The notes under the pieces were generated by a model. The model did not search any database and was not told where the DNA came from. It was given only the letters and a program-made list of their open reading frames with translations. Made by a program: the position numbers and the translations under genes. This document shows, one piece after another, positions 35,110 to 44,536 of a DNA stretch of 50,646 nt. This DNA is from Paenibacillaceae bacterium (lineage in GTDB: Bacteria > Bacillota > Bacilli > Paenibacillales > NBRC-103111), in contig JAQSYT010000006.1 in NCBI GenBank assembly GCA_029256065.1, forward strand, positions 1 to 50,646, given 5' to 3'. How positions within the stretch are numbered: position 1 is the first letter of the stretch; each line of letters begins with the position of its first letter.

Positions 35110-37214
35110 TCCTTCGTCAGGGTTACGCCGTCAAAATAATAGCCGAGGATCTGCTTATAATCGGAGCCTTTTTCGGCCCAGCCTCTTGCTCCCCACTGGG
35201 ATAAGCCCAGTCCATGGCCGTTGCCGGTCCCTTTAATGGTATACATGGCCGCCGCTCCGCCGGTGTAGTTCACCTTGCCCTCCCCGTTCAGTACGAAATA
35301 CGAGGAAGCATTAACAGGCTGTGCTTGTCCGTTGGCAGTCAGAGCATACAGTGGCGCTCCATTGGCTGCGGAGGCTGATGCTCCCCCCGCTCCTTGTATA
35401 GTATACCCTCCACTGCGTTCAATTTCAAACCGGGTGCTGGGCAGCCCGCCCAAAACGGAACGGTAAGCATCCGGGGTGGAAACCTTCACAGGCTTTCCGT
35501 TGGCTGACAGCTCTGTTACCCGTCCGGAGACCCCGCGTTTGGTGACATCCAGACTTGTAAGAGAGCCGGGAATAGGCTCACTTAAGGTTTTGTTCATCAG
35601 GGTCAGCAATTCGCCGCTGTCATAAGGGCCACGGACCCAGGAATAGGAGTTGGATTCCCGGGCTTCACCGAATACCGTCACCTTCTCGCCCATGTTCAGC
35701 TTGGCCACTGCCGGGTTTTTGGCATTGTCCACATAAGGCTCTCTCCGGGCGTTTACAGCATTCTCGGTAATTTGGTAAACGGACAGCCCCGCTGCATTTT
35801 TGGCACCTGTATCCTCCAGATAATCCGAGTGGATGTACGCCACCTGTCCATCGGGCAGCACTCCTCTGTGCCATAAGGCCTTGGCCTTCTCCGCACCGTC
35901 ATCGGGGCTGGGGCCAACGGTCAGATAAGACACCGTATTGCCCCAGACATCTGAGCCGTCGCTGGTCATACCTCCGGCATTGGCAGAGAACAGCGCCAGA
36001 ATAGGACCGTTTTTGTCGATCAGCATCTCTCCTGCCGTTGCATTCACCGCAGCGATGGAATCGGCATCCTCGTTGCCGTCATAAACCTGGTCCAGGTTAG
36101 TGTCGGAAACATGGGCGATTTCATATTTGATGCCCGACGCCTTGGCATAGCTCCGGGCAGCCACAGCCTGTGCCTTCAGTGCTTCGGCAGGCCAGCCCTT
36201 GCCCATTTCCCCGCTGACCACGGAATACAGATATTCTTCAAAGGGAAGCTCATTGATCACTGCCAGCTTATTGTTATGGTATGAGATCTCGGCCTTGCCC
36301 CGGTAGGTTCTGTTGTTTTTTTCCGCTACCGTAAATTCACCCTTCCTCGGTGCCACATCCAGCTTCACGTTTTGCACCGGGAACAGCAGCAGTGACGCGT
36401 TGGCGGCTCCGCTTTCAGACGAGGTAGCATCCTGCCGCTTCACTACATACGGCTTGGTGATATCGGCCGTACCCAGTTGAAGCGCCGGCTGGGACTTGAG
36501 CACGTTCAGCTTCAGCACCGCCAGCGCCTCGTTGTCCGTTTCCGCGCCAAGCCATACCTCATAGGATGCGGCAGCGCCGGTTTTAACCGTGAGAGCCACT
36601 GCTGTTTCGAAGCCCTGGTTGGCATAAACAGCCCGGGCCTTGTCCGCCTCCGCATGGTTGGCGTAGCTCCCTGCGCTGAGCCGGAACGGTCCCTGCACCT
36701 GCGGTATGGATGAGAGCAGGGCCAACGCAGGCTGCAGCTTCAGAGCCGCCAGTGCGCTGGCAGCAGCTGCCTTACTGGCATAATCTCCCGCTACAACCTG
36801 ATAGAATTGTTTTCCGTTGCGGGTTTCAGTCAGGAGGAAAACAGGCTGTACGGAGGAAGCGAGCTGGTCCTTTAACGTCTTGGCTTGGGCCAAATCGGCG
36901 GTTTCCAGCAGCTTCAGCCGGAACTGGTCGCCGGCTGCACGGATTGTGGCGGCGGACAATGCGTCAGCAGGCAGCGCTGCAGCACTTGTGGCGCTCCGGA
37001 GAGTGACTGCCAATCCTTCATTGGAGGATATGGCAACAGAAGCTGCTGTGGATTTGAGCTTGCCGGACTCCAGCACCAAAGCCACCCGGATGGTTTCCGC
37101 CCCAACGGTCTCCCCTGCGGCCATAACCGGGGTTACTGGAGCCAGGAGAGCGGGCAGTGTGGCGCTGAAGGCCAGGAATGCGGCGGTTGCAATGCCGATG
37201 ACAGGCTTCATCAT
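35106..37214 (-). CDS. SpoIID/LytB domain protein with SPOR-like and SH3-like parts
   Basis: A secreted or membrane-anchored wall enzyme; SpoIID proteins cut glycan strands lacking stem peptides during engulfment. The ATG at 37214 is preceded by AGGGAG and begins a signal peptide (MMKPVIG ... PVMAAG, cleavage near 33). It has 702 residues, about twice the length of B. subtilis SpoIID. SPOR-like repeats occupy about 130-250 ([20 protein letters not shown]). The SpoIID domain at about 290-700 has [20 protein letters not shown] with E336, [15 protein letters not shown] and [11 protein letters not shown]. An SH3-like stretch (about 445-528, ending VNARREPYV ... YSWVRG) interrupts it. It lies 16 bp after ruvB and is coupled to queA. 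Confidence 0.88.
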   Translation of the reverse strand: MMKPVIGIATAAFLAFSATLPALLAPVTPVMAAGETVGAETIRVALVLESGKLKSTAASVAISSNEGLAVTLRSATSAAALPADALSAATIRAAGDQFRLKLLETADLAQAKTLKDQLASSVQPVFLLTETRNGKQFYQVVAGDYASKAAAASALAALKLQPALALLSSIPQVQGPFRLSAGSYANHAEADKARAVYANQGFETAVALTVKTGAAASYEVWLGAETDNEALAVLKLNVLKSQPALQLGTADITKPYVVKRQDATSSESGAANASLLLFPVQNVKLDVAPRKGEFTVAEKNNRTYRGKAEISYHNNKLAVINELPFEEYLYSVVSGEMGKGWPAEALKAQAVAARSYAKASGIKYEIAHVSDTNLDQVYDGNEDADSIAAVNATAGEMLIDKNGPILALFSANAGGMTSDGSDVWGNTVSYLTVGPSPDDGAEKAKALWHRGVLPDGQVAYIHSDYLEDTGAKNAAGLSVYQITENAVNARREPYVDNAKNPAVAKLNMGEKVTVFGEARESNSYSWVRGPYDSGELLTLMNKTLSEPIPGSLTSLDVTKRGVSGRVTELSANGKPVKVSTPDAYRSVLGGLPSTRFEIERSGGYTIQGAGGASASAANGAPLYALTANGQAQPVNASSYFVLNGEGKVNYTGGAAAMYTIKGTGNGHGLGLSQWGARGWAEKGSDYKQILGYYFDGVTLTKE

Positions 37215-37230
37215 GATGCAGGTTCTCCCT

Positions 37231-38238
37231 TCACTTTTTGTCCTCCGGCGGAGCGATGCCCAGATGGGCATATGCCAAATGCGTGGCGGTTCTCCCCCGG
37301 GGAGTCCGCTGGATAAATCCCAACTGGAGCAGATACGGCTCGTAAACATCCTCAATGGTCTGGCTTTCTTCGCCGATGGTGGCGGCGATGGTGTCCAGTC
37401 CTACCGGACCGCCGTTGAACAAGCGGATAATCGCTTCCAGCATTTTGTAGTCGATATGGTCCAAGCCCCGGTCATCCACCTGAATTTGCTTCAGAGCCAT
37501 TTGGGCCAGCTCCAAGGTAATCACTCCGTCACCTTTCACTTGAGCGTAGTCCCGCACCCGCTTCAGAAGCCGGTTGGCAATCCGCGGCGTGCCCCGGGAG
37601 CGTTTACCTACCTCACGGGCTGCTTCCCCGATAATTTGCGCCCCAAGAATGTCGGCTGTCCGGGAAACGATAAAGGTCAGCTCATCCTCGGTATAATATT
37701 CCAGGCGGCTGACTACCCCGAAGCGGTCCCGGAGCGGAGCTGACAGAAGGCCTGCCCGGGTGGTGGCGCCGATTAGGGTGAACTTGGGCAAATCCAGCCG
37801 CACAGAACGGGCGCTGGGGCCCTTCCCGATAATAATATCCAGGGCGAAATCCTCCATGGCCGGATACAGCACCTCCTCCACCGTCCGGTGAAGCCGGTGA
37901 ATCTCGTCCACGAAGAGTACATCGCCCTCCTGCAGATTGGTCAGAATGGCGGCCAGATCTCCCGGACGCTCAATGGCCGGCCCGGAGGTGGTGCGGATGC
38001 TTACGCCCAGCTCATTGGCGATAATGGTGGACAGGGTGGTTTTACCCAGCCCTGGCGGTCCGTACAGCAGCACATGGTCCAAGGGTTCCTTGCGCTGCTT
38101 GGCTGCTTCAATATATACCTTCAAATTATCCTTGACTTGAGCCTGGCCGATATACTCCGCCAGATAACGGGGACGAAGACTTAGCTCCATCACCTGGTCC
38201 TCCATCATAAAATCAGCGGAGATAATCCGGTCCTCCAT
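37231..38238 (-). CDS. ruvB: Holliday junction branch migration ATPase RuvB
   Basis: A hexameric motor of the RuvABC complex. The ATG at 38238 is preceded by GGGAGG; the five codons before it come from the ribosome site. It has 335 residues: Walker [10 protein letters not shown] (about 61-69), Walker B DEIH (about 112-115), sensor I GATTRAG, the arginine finger LRDRFG, and a C-terminal winged helix with RTPRGRTAT. The start is about 75 bp from the ruvA end. Confidence 0.97.
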   Translation of the reverse strand: MEDRIISADFMMEDQVMELSLRPRYLAEYIGQAQVKDNLKVYIEAAKQRKEPLDHVLLYGPPGLGKTTLSTIIANELGVSIRTTSGPAIERPGDLAAILTNLQEGDVLFVDEIHRLHRTVEEVLYPAMEDFALDIIIGKGPSARSVRLDLPKFTLIGATTRAGLLSAPLRDRFGVVSRLEYYTEDELTFIVSRTADILGAQIIGEAAREVGKRSRGTPRIANRLLKRVRDYAQVKGDGVITLELAQMALKQIQVDDRGLDHIDYKMLEAIIRLFNGGPVGLDTIAATIGEESQTIEDVYEPYLLQLGFIQRTPRGRTATHLAYAHLGIAPPEDKK

Positions 38239-38314
38239 GCTTTTTCCTCCCACAGGCCAAGCTGCTTTAGAGCAGTGCCTGATGTTGTCTTTGATGCGAA
38301 ATCAGGGGACTTTT

Positions 38315-38953
38315 TTATCCCCGGAATAAAGCCTGGAGCGCAAGCTTCACCATAGCCTCAGCCGATGCAGCTTCTCCCGACTTTTCCTGCACCTGCGGCC
38401 ATACCCGGTCTGCCTCCGGCTCGGTATAGCCAAGGGACATCAGCGCCTCCTTGGCCTCCAGCCATTCCTTGGAGCCGTGTCCTGCTGCAGTAGGCTTGCC
38501 CGGCTTCGCCGACAGCGAGCCCGCTGCAGCTGCAGCGGAAACCGCCATGGGCAGATCGGCCAGCTTATCCTTCAGGTCCAGAATAATCCGCTGGGCTGTT
38601 TTTTTGCCGATACCGGGAAGCTTCATCAGGAAGCTCAGATTCTCCTGGTAAATCGCGCCCACTACCTCATCGGGCCGTCCTGCCGACAGGATACCCAAAG
38701 CCACCCGCGGACCGATGCCGGATACCTCCAGAAGACGCCGGAACAGCGATTGCTCCTCCCTGGAGACAAAGCCATAGAGCTGAACCGCGTCTTCCCGGAC
38801 ATGGTAGTGAATATAAAGCATGACTATCTGGTTTTCCTGGGCAGCGACGGCATAGGGATTGGCGCAAAACACCCGGTAGCCAATTCCCTGCACATCCAGC
38901 ACCACAAAATCCGTATCCGTAAACGCAAGTGAACCCCGCAGAAAATCGATCAT
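38315..38953 (-). CDS. ruvA: Holliday junction DNA helicase subunit RuvA
   Basis: A tetramer that binds four-way junctions and loads RuvB. It has 212 residues: an OB fold (about 1-62), a helix-hairpin-helix pair (VSGIGPRVALGIL and LPGIGKKTAQRII), an Ala-rich linker (about 138-160) and a C-terminal RuvB-binding domain (KEALMSLGYTEPEAD). The start codon overlaps the ruvC stop in an ATGA (38950-38953). Confidence 0.97.
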   Translation of the reverse strand: MIDFLRGSLAFTDTDFVVLDVQGIGYRVFCANPYAVAAQENQIVMLYIHYHVREDAVQLYGFVSREEQSLFRRLLEVSGIGPRVALGILSAGRPDEVVGAIYQENLSFLMKLPGIGKKTAQRIILDLKDKLADLPMAVSAAAAAGSLSAKPGKPTAAGHGSKEWLEAKEALMSLGYTEPEADRVWPQVQEKSGEAASAEAMVKLALQALFRG

Positions 38954-39453
38954 GATTTGAGTGCTCCGTTCAATTTTTGAGTTAGGGTACAGGAATGGGC
39001 ATGACAGATGGCAACAGCCAAAGCATCCGCCACATCATCGGGCTTGGGTGCCGCCTGAAGCTTCAGGAAAATCCGCACCATCTCCTGAACCTGCTTCTTC
39101 TCTGCGTTGCCGTAGCCCACCACCGCCTGCTTCACCTGGAGTGGTGTGTACTCCGCCACCGGTATGCCGGCCTGCACGGCGGCCAGAATAATAACGCCTC
39201 TGGCTTGCCCTACGGTAAAGGCAGTGGTTACGTTACGGTTGAAAAACAGCTTTTCCACCGCCATGGCCTCCGGTTTGTATGTATCGATAAGCTGCACCGC
39301 AGCCTCATATACCTGCTTCAGTCTTAAGCCCGGGTCGGTGTGCGCCTCCGTCTGGATGGAGCCGAACTGAACGGGTGTAATTCTGCTTCCCTCTTTGTCG
39401 ATAAATCCGAAGCCCGCAATGGCGATGCCCGGATCGATTCCCAGAATCCGCAC
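38950..39453 (-). CDS. ruvC: Holliday junction resolvase RuvC
   Basis: A dimeric endonuclease that cuts junctions delivered by RuvAB. The GTG at 39453 lies six bases after AGGAGG; the longer frame to 39513 lacks a site. It has 167 residues with the four acidic residues visible: RILGIDPG (Asp near 7), MAVEKLFFN (Glu near 67), and the KPDDVADALAVAICH pair near 140. It is the first gene of ruvC-ruvA-ruvB. B. subtilis lacks ruvC, so this is a point of difference from that reference. Confidence 0.96.
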   Translation of the reverse strand: MRILGIDPGIAIAGFGFIDKEGSRITPVQFGSIQTEAHTDPGLRLKQVYEAAVQLIDTYKPEAMAVEKLFFNRNVTTAFTVGQARGVIILAAVQAGIPVAEYTPLQVKQAVVGYGNAEKKQVQEMVRIFLKLQAAPKPDDVADALAVAICHAHSCTLTQKLNGALKS

Positions 39454-40265
39454 GAGAGTCCTCCTGTCAAATCCGCCGGTTGCAGGCGAACATACGTATT
39501 CCTTCTTTGCCATTATAGCAGATAATAAGAGGCTTGAGTACCTGCCGGAGAATCAATTCGGGGTAAACATGCAGAGAGCGGCAGAGGGCTTCCCCAGCCA
39601 CTTCACTCCGGGAGCAGACAGCCAGGCATAGTGCTTGCCCATCGGATCAGGCGCGCTTTTGTGGTGCTGAACCATTTCCTTATGCGCACTATCCCAATAG
39701 CTCAGGTAATAGTTGGCCTCGGACGCTCCTTATGAACACTATCCCTTTTGCTCAGGAGCGGAGGTATACTCTCCAAGTTGCCTCCCAGCAAATAGCGGCA
39801 GCCGATCTTCCCCTATTTGAGCCATGTGCCCACTATGGGAGGGATAAGGGCAGTCTAACTTCCTTTATTTGTTCCCAAACTGGAGATTTCGAGGGAGGAG
39901 CCACTCAATAGCGGAACATGGCCTTCCGCTATTGCAGGCTTTTCCCGCTTCCGCAGGAAATAGCGGACAAACCGTTTCCGCTATCCGGAAAGCAAAAACG
40001 CTATAAGCAGGATGGTGTTACGAAAGCCCCGTAAACAGCGAAACGGCATAAGAGCCACCTGCGAACTTTCACCACACCACCATCCCGGATTCCTGAGCAA
40101 GGTGATACCCGATTCCTGAGCAAATGGGATAGTGTACGTAAAGAGGGGCAGCCAATAGTCTTGAGGTTCCCCGTCCCTTGCCCAGTCCTTTGCATAGCGG
40201 AAGGATAGTTCCGCTAATGCAACTCCGTACCTGCTCCAAGCGGAAATAGGGGAAGCGATTTTCCG
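39454..40265. repeat. Repeat-dense spacer upstream of ruvC
   Basis: About 800 bp without a supported gene. Two repeat types fill it. Type A is ACTATCCC-NNN-GCTCAGG, at 39688-39706 and 39738-39757 on plus and at 40140-40113 on minus, with a partial copy (TCCTGAGCAAGG) at 40091-40102. Type B is hairpins with AGCGGAA arms: 39907-39933, 39960-39984, 40195-40216 and 40238-40266, loops 6-13 nt. The last one touches the stop of the CapA-like gene. These look like dispersed intergenic palindromes typical of Paenibacillus-like genomes. No transposase or promoter for ruvC was identified. Confidence 0.75.
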
Positions 40266-41528
40266 CTACCCTCCAGCCTCTGCCCCGTCCCGCACCTGCA
40301 GTTCAGGCAGCGCCCGGAGCATCCGGGCTTTGATTTTCTCCCAAACGGCCCTGGGCTGGGCGAACGCCTCCCCTTCCAGCTCTCCCATTGGAATCAGACT
40401 GTAGTTTCGCCAGTTGACATAGCTGGTGTACACAGGGGTAAACACCGGATTTTCCAGCCGCAGCTCCACCTGCCCGCCGGTAACGGTTTTTACTGCCTCC
40501 ACCTGGCCGATGCCGCCTACAAGCTGGATGGTTTTTTCCTGCGCCGACAAAAAATTTCCCAGGGAATACATAACCAGCGAACTTCTCCCGTCAGCAGCCG
40601 TTACCCATTCTATCGTTTGCAGCACATGGGGATGGGTGCCGATGATCACATCCGCGCCCCAATCCGCCAGCTTTTGGGCAAGCTCCCGTTGTGAAGTATT
40701 GGCCTCCTCCTGATACTCGGTCCCCCAATGAACAGAGACAACCGTAAAATCCGCTTTAGCTTTGCTGTCGCGGATTTCCTGCTCCATCCTGACCGGGTCC
40801 AGCAAATTCACCAGATACGGCTTGCCTTCGGGAACGGGAATGCCGTTGGTGCCATAGGTATAAGCCAAAAACGCGAAGCTGATCCCGTTTTTCTCCAGCG
40901 TACGGAGCCGGCTCTGATCCTCGGCGCTCCGGAAAGCACCGGTGTAGGGCATCCCGATTTTGTCCCAATATGAGGTGGCGGAAAGAACTCCTTTTTCCCG
41001 CTTATCCAAGGTGTGGTTGTTGGCCATTGTGACCATATCCACTCCGGCGTCAAGCAGGGCGTCCCCCACCTGAAAAGGGCTGTTGAACATGGGGTAGGAG
41101 GACAGTCCCAGCTCCTCGCCGCCAGTGATGCTCTCCTGATTGGCTACCAATAGATCAGGTTGGGTCAACAACTCCTTAACCGGCTTCAGCATTGGTTTAA
41201 AATCATACCCGCCGTCCTTGGTACGGGCGTCATTGTAGACACTGTTATGAATCAGCACATCCCCGATAGCGGCCAAAGTTGCCTTATGCGTAACTGGAGA
41301 AGCCGGTTTCGAAGATGGTGCCTGCTTCGGCTCATGGGAGGCTGCCGGCAGACCCTCAGCTTGCCCGTCATAGGCAGCAGGTGAGGAAACTCCCGGACTG
41401 TTCGACACCGACTGTCCGGCGCCTTTTTCCTGCCCGGTGCTCTGCTGACGGCTCCCTCCGGCTCCACCGCAAGCTCCGCAAACCAACAGAATGGCCAATC
41501 CGGCGATGATAGCGGTTTTCCTGCCCAT
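40266..41528 (-). CDS. CapA family lipoprotein (poly-gamma-glutamate synthesis-like)
   Basis: A 420-residue secreted protein of the PGA_cap metallophosphatase-like family. The N-terminus MGRKTAIIAGLAILLVCGAC resembles a lipoprotein signal with Cys-20, though the lipobox is not ideal. A Ser/Gln/Pro-rich linker (about 22-80) precedes the domain. Family motifs are AAIGDVLIHNSVYND, LVANQES, TMANNHTLDK, VSVHWGTEY, IIGTHPHVLQ and MYSLGNFL, the usual metal-site series. No capBC genes adjoin it, so a role in capsule synthesis is not established. AAAGGAG precedes the ATG. Confidence 0.9.
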   Translation of the reverse strand: MGRKTAIIAGLAILLVCGACGGAGGSRQQSTGQEKGAGQSVSNSPGVSSPAAYDGQAEGLPAASHEPKQAPSSKPASPVTHKATLAAIGDVLIHNSVYNDARTKDGGYDFKPMLKPVKELLTQPDLLVANQESITGGEELGLSSYPMFNSPFQVGDALLDAGVDMVTMANNHTLDKREKGVLSATSYWDKIGMPYTGAFRSAEDQSRLRTLEKNGISFAFLAYTYGTNGIPVPEGKPYLVNLLDPVRMEQEIRDSKAKADFTVVSVHWGTEYQEEANTSQRELAQKLADWGADVIIGTHPHVLQTIEWVTAADGRSSLVMYSLGNFLSAQEKTIQLVGGIGQVEAVKTVTGGQVELRLENPVFTPVYTSYVNWRNYSLIPMGELEGEAFAQPRAVWEKIKARMLRALPELQVRDGAEAGG

Positions 41529-41706
41529 TAAACATCACTCCTTTCCCGTGCTGCTGTGAATAGCGCACATGTGCGGCATCTCCTGCCTATTTCAAACAAG
41601 ACATGCCAGGTCACTGGTAGTGTATGTATCGGATACCCGTGCTTATCCTTTAAGACGCATGAAGAGGAATAATTTGTTGCAGAGATTGGAAAAAAGCTGT
41701 GAAACC

Positions 41707-41734
41707 AAAAAAGCTCCGGCAATCCGGAGCTTTT
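41707..41734 (-). terminator. Terminator of the regulator-C39-fold operon
   Basis: AAAAGCTCCGG-CAAT-CCGGAGCTTTT, perfect arms; the plus-strand A run gives six U residues on the minus strand. Between it and the gene at 41766 is a short degenerate run of GGAATAGGG units (41744-41772). Confidence 0.93.
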
Positions 41735-41765
41735 CCGCTTCACACCCCTATCCCTATTCCTAACC

Positions 41766-42836
41766 CTATTCCAATGCGGCAGCCAGCTGCATAAGGGTTT
41801 CCAATCCCTGCTGATCCGCTTCCTTGCAGGTATCGATCAGGCTGCAGATCTCCTCCCGGATATCCCGCCGGGCCAGATTGCGCAGCTGCTTCTCCCCACG
41901 GCCCCAGCCGCCCAGAAGCTCCGCCATTTTGTTGACAGCGGTGGAAACCGCTTCGAAGTGGCCTGCCGCCTCCAGCAAGAGGCTGCGCTGTCCGGAATCC
42001 TGCTCTCCCAGCTTCCGCAGATGGTTTGCAACCCGGGAACGCCCGTCCGCCAGCGTGTCCATAGCATCGCCGTGGCACATCAGCCGCTCCACCAGGATAG
42101 GCAGAACCGCATTGGATGGAAACTGGCTGTCGTCGGCCACCGCTTTTTTCCAATAATCGTAAGCAAGAATTCCCTTGGCATATTTCCCGCTTGTTCTGCC
42201 GCTCAGCACCTCGATGGCATTTGCGGCAAGCTCCTTCAGCGTCAACTCTGGCCCCGCCGCTTCACCCAGCGCCATCACCGCCAGAGTCTCCGGATTCTCC
42301 CACCAGCCTCCAGTGATGTAATACCCGCAAGGATCGAACGACACATTTCCCCGGTATTCGGGGTTGTCCTGGAAAACATTCCAGCCCAAAAGCACATCTC
42401 CATTATCCCTGTATCCGGTGACAAGACAGGCCTCAGGCGGGCCGATGATCCCCAAGGCAATACAAGGGCTGCCCTTATCGATTTCTTCCCGGATAAATCT
42501 GGAGAAGTCCGCTTTGGCGGTTTGCTCCGAACGCCCCAGGAGGGTAAGGGTCCTCCCCAGAAACGCAGCTCCTGTGCGGTATACCTTCATGGGATCGTCA
42601 AAAGTAAACACCACATCCACATTGCCGCAATTCCAGGAGGTTGTGTCCCAGGTAAGCCGGAAGCCCGCCCCGCAGCCCGCCATAACCGCATCATATTCCA
42701 CCGGCTGTCCCAGATAATTGGCATAGGCTTTCAAGCAGATGGGAAATGGAGTGCATCCCTTGTAAGAACCGTATTCCACCTTGGGTACCCCATACAGGAT
42801 ACCTCCGCCTTGCTCAGTAACTTGCCCTTGACTCAT
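41766..42836 (-). CDS. Cysteine-peptidase-fold protein, BtrH_N/C39-like, unknown function
   Basis: A 356-residue cytosolic protein. The ATG at 42836 has AGGAG ten bases upstream. The N-terminal half resembles the papain-like fold of BtrH_N or C39-type domains: GCTPFPICLKAYANYLG (about 27-43) sits where the catalytic Cys helix would be, and EACLVTGYRDNGDVLLGW (about 138-155) where a catalytic His would precede the GY turn. His is absent there, so peptidase activity is doubtful. The C-terminal half is helical. The start overlaps the AraC gene by 23 bp, so the two are expressed together. I cannot name the substrate. Confidence 0.7.
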   Translation of the reverse strand: MSQGQVTEQGGGILYGVPKVEYGSYKGCTPFPICLKAYANYLGQPVEYDAVMAGCGAGFRLTWDTTSWNCGNVDVVFTFDDPMKVYRTGAAFLGRTLTLLGRSEQTAKADFSRFIREEIDKGSPCIALGIIGPPEACLVTGYRDNGDVLLGWNVFQDNPEYRGNVSFDPCGYYITGGWWENPETLAVMALGEAAGPELTLKELAANAIEVLSGRTSGKYAKGILAYDYWKKAVADDSQFPSNAVLPILVERLMCHGDAMDTLADGRSRVANHLRKLGEQDSGQRSLLLEAAGHFEAVSTAVNKMAELLGGWGRGEKQLRNLARRDIREEICSLIDTCKEADQQGLETLMQLAAALE

Positions 42837-43233
42837 CCATGCCACACTCCTGTTCCTGTATAATACCAACCCCGTAAACGCCTGCGCAAAGCTTGATCCG
42901 CCCTACGGCACAGCGCCGGTTGCGGAATTCCTGGGGAGTCATGCCGGTAACCCGCCGGAAAGCACGGGTGAAGCTGTCCGGGTTGGGGAAGCTGTATTTA
43001 GCCCCGATGTCCAGCGCCTTTTCCCTGGTGTGGATTAAATCGAATGCCGCATGGGCAATCTGCCGGCAGCGCACATAGCGGGCCAGAGGCATGCCCGTAT
43101 GGCGGGCAAACACCTGCCGGATATGGACGGCTGAAAATCCGATCTCCGACTCCAGCTCCCGGTAATCCAAACGCTCATCCAGCCTGTTTTCCACAAAAAC
43201 AATCACCGAACAAATCATGAAACTGTAATCCAA
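42814..43233 (-). CDS. Short AraC-type regulator (HTH only)
   Basis: A 139-residue protein that is almost entirely the AraC DNA-binding domain. The first helix-turn-helix is around ELESEIGFSAVHIRQVFARH (about 27-46), the second around ALDIGAKYSFPNPDSFTRAF (about 73-92). There is no sensor domain. The start is TTG, preceded by AAGGGCGG. It overlaps the cysteine-peptidase-fold gene, which is a plausible ligand-binding partner: in many family members a separate effector domain is fused to this HTH. Confidence 0.85.
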   Translation of the reverse strand: MDYSFMICSVIVFVENRLDERLDYRELESEIGFSAVHIRQVFARHTGMPLARYVRCRQIAHAAFDLIHTREKALDIGAKYSFPNPDSFTRAFRRVTGMTPQEFRNRRCAVGRIKLCAGVYGVGIIQEQECGMDESRASY

Positions 43234-43320
43234 GGCATCCCGCCCTTTGCATCCGTTTTCTTCATGAAGTGGCTTTAGTGTAGCATGAGGAAGGCTTCCG
43301 GGGCTCGACGTTTTTGATGA

Positions 43321-44313
43321 TCATTTCGCGGTTGGCACCTGGAACAGCCCTGCGTCAAGCAGGCGGCAATCCTCTTCTGTCAGCCGGATTCCGCCTGCTC
43401 CCAGACTGTCCTCCAGCTGCGCCTCCGTTTTGGCCCCTACTACCGGAAAAACGGGAAAGGGCTGCACCAGCAGATAAGCCAGCACAATCTGGTTCACAGT
43501 GGCGCCGTAGCGGTCCGCCAGCCGTTTTACCTCAGCCAGGCGCCGGCGGTTATCCTCCACCCGGTACATGGCAGCGGTTTTCTCCGGGAAATCATTGCCA
43601 GGCGTTGCTGCCATTTTGGTGAACAGCCCCTGGGCCTGGGAGGAATAAGCAAACGCGGAGAGCCCGGTACGCACATGATAGGCATGGAGTGCATCATCCA
43701 TAAAGACCAGTGTCGGGTCCGTAAACCGGTCCGGATCGGCCACAGCCAGACTCCATCCCGGCTGGTTGCCGGAGAAGCCCTGGAGCCCGTGGACAGCCGC
43801 GTACTCCTGCGCTTCGGCAAGCCGCTCCACCGTCCAGTTGGATACCCCGTACCAGCGGATTTTCCCTTCCACCACGAAGCGGTTCATGGTCTCCACAATC
43901 TCACCGGCAGGCCTGGAGGCATCGTCCCTATGCAGCCAGTACAAATCGATGGTATCTGTTCCCAGCCGGGTCAGGCTGCCCTCCAAATCATGGCGGAGCT
44001 CCGTCTCGGACATCCGCGGCACCTGCATGCTGTCAAGCCGGGGATGTGCGCCTTTGGTGGTGACGATGAGGCGGCTGCGGTTTTTCCTCTCCGCCATCCA
44101 TTGACCGATAACGGTTTCACTTTTACTGGCCTCATGAGGCAGCCAATTACTGTATATCTCTGCGGTATCCACCATGTTGCCGCCCCGGTTCACATAGGCA
44201 TCCATCAGCCTAAAGGACTCGGCAAGGTCAAGTCCAGCCCCCAGCTCAACCCCGCCCAGCACAAATTCGGCAGCGTCCAGGCTTGTCCCGGCAATTCTTT
44301 TGTTGCGGATCAT
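43321..44313 (-). CDS. Aldo/keto reductase
   Basis: A 330-residue NADPH-dependent reductase. The ATG at 44313 lies eight bases after GGAGG; the upstream frame belongs to the ribosome site. It has catalytic residues in VDTAEIYSNW (Asp, Tyr), TTKGAHP (Lys) and YWLHRDD (His), the GVSNW motif and the C-terminal PVVGAKTEAQLEDSLGA. The barrel is complete. It faces the LacI gene across a 223-bp divergent region that holds LacI-type operators, so it may belong to the same sugar regulon. Confidence 0.92.
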   Translation of the reverse strand: MIRNKRIAGTSLDAAEFVLGGVELGAGLDLAESFRLMDAYVNRGGNMVDTAEIYSNWLPHEASKSETVIGQWMAERKNRSRLIVTTKGAHPRLDSMQVPRMSETELRHDLEGSLTRLGTDTIDLYWLHRDDASRPAGEIVETMNRFVVEGKIRWYGVSNWTVERLAEAQEYAAVHGLQGFSGNQPGWSLAVADPDRFTDPTLVFMDDALHAYHVRTGLSAFAYSSQAQGLFTKMAATPGNDFPEKTAAMYRVEDNRRRLAEVKRLADRYGATVNQIVLAYLLVQPFPVFPVVGAKTEAQLEDSLGAGGIRLTEEDCRLLDAGLFQVPTAK

Positions 44314-44349
44314 CAGCTTCTCCTCCTTAAGTCGCAATCATCTTCCCAA

Positions 44350-44358
44350 AGTATACCA
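44350..44358 (-). promoter_or_regulatory. Extended -10 promoter of the aldo/keto reductase
   Basis: TGGTATACT on the minus strand (44358-44350), an extended -10, about 37 bp before the start. No clear -35. Confidence 0.5.
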
Positions 44359-44402
44359 TTCCAACCCAATGCCCGCGGCAAAATAAAAATCCTCTCCTTA
44401 AT

Positions 44403-44420
44403 CATCGAACCGGTTTGATG
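44403..44420. promoter_or_regulatory. LacI-type operator O2
   Basis: CATCGAACCGGTTTGATG, an 18-bp palindrome with one mismatch and a central CG, the LacI/PurR-type layout. It shares AACCGGTTT with the site at 44485-44494; the centres are 78 bp apart. Confidence 0.75.
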
Positions 44421-44458
44421 AAAACAATCCCTGAATGAAGCCGCCTTTACAATTTATT

Positions 44459-44494
44459 TAGACACAGTTAACGCTCCCCGTATAAAACCGGTTT
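44459..44494 (+). promoter_or_regulatory. lacI-operon promoter with LacI-type operator O1
   Basis: TAGACA (44459-44464) and TATAAA (44481-44486) with a 16-bp spacer, each five of six to consensus. The 10-bp perfect palindrome AAACCGGTTT (44485-44494) overlaps the -10, so a bound repressor would block RNA polymerase. Confidence 0.75.
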
Positions 44495-44536
44495 ACCATT
44501 TTACATGGAAGAGGCAAACAGGAGGTTATACGAAGA

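Noticed and set aside
41740-42153. Gly/Ile repeat-ended minus-strand frame
   Set aside because: It is an off-frame reading of the cysteine-peptidase-fold gene and of the GGAATAGGG run.
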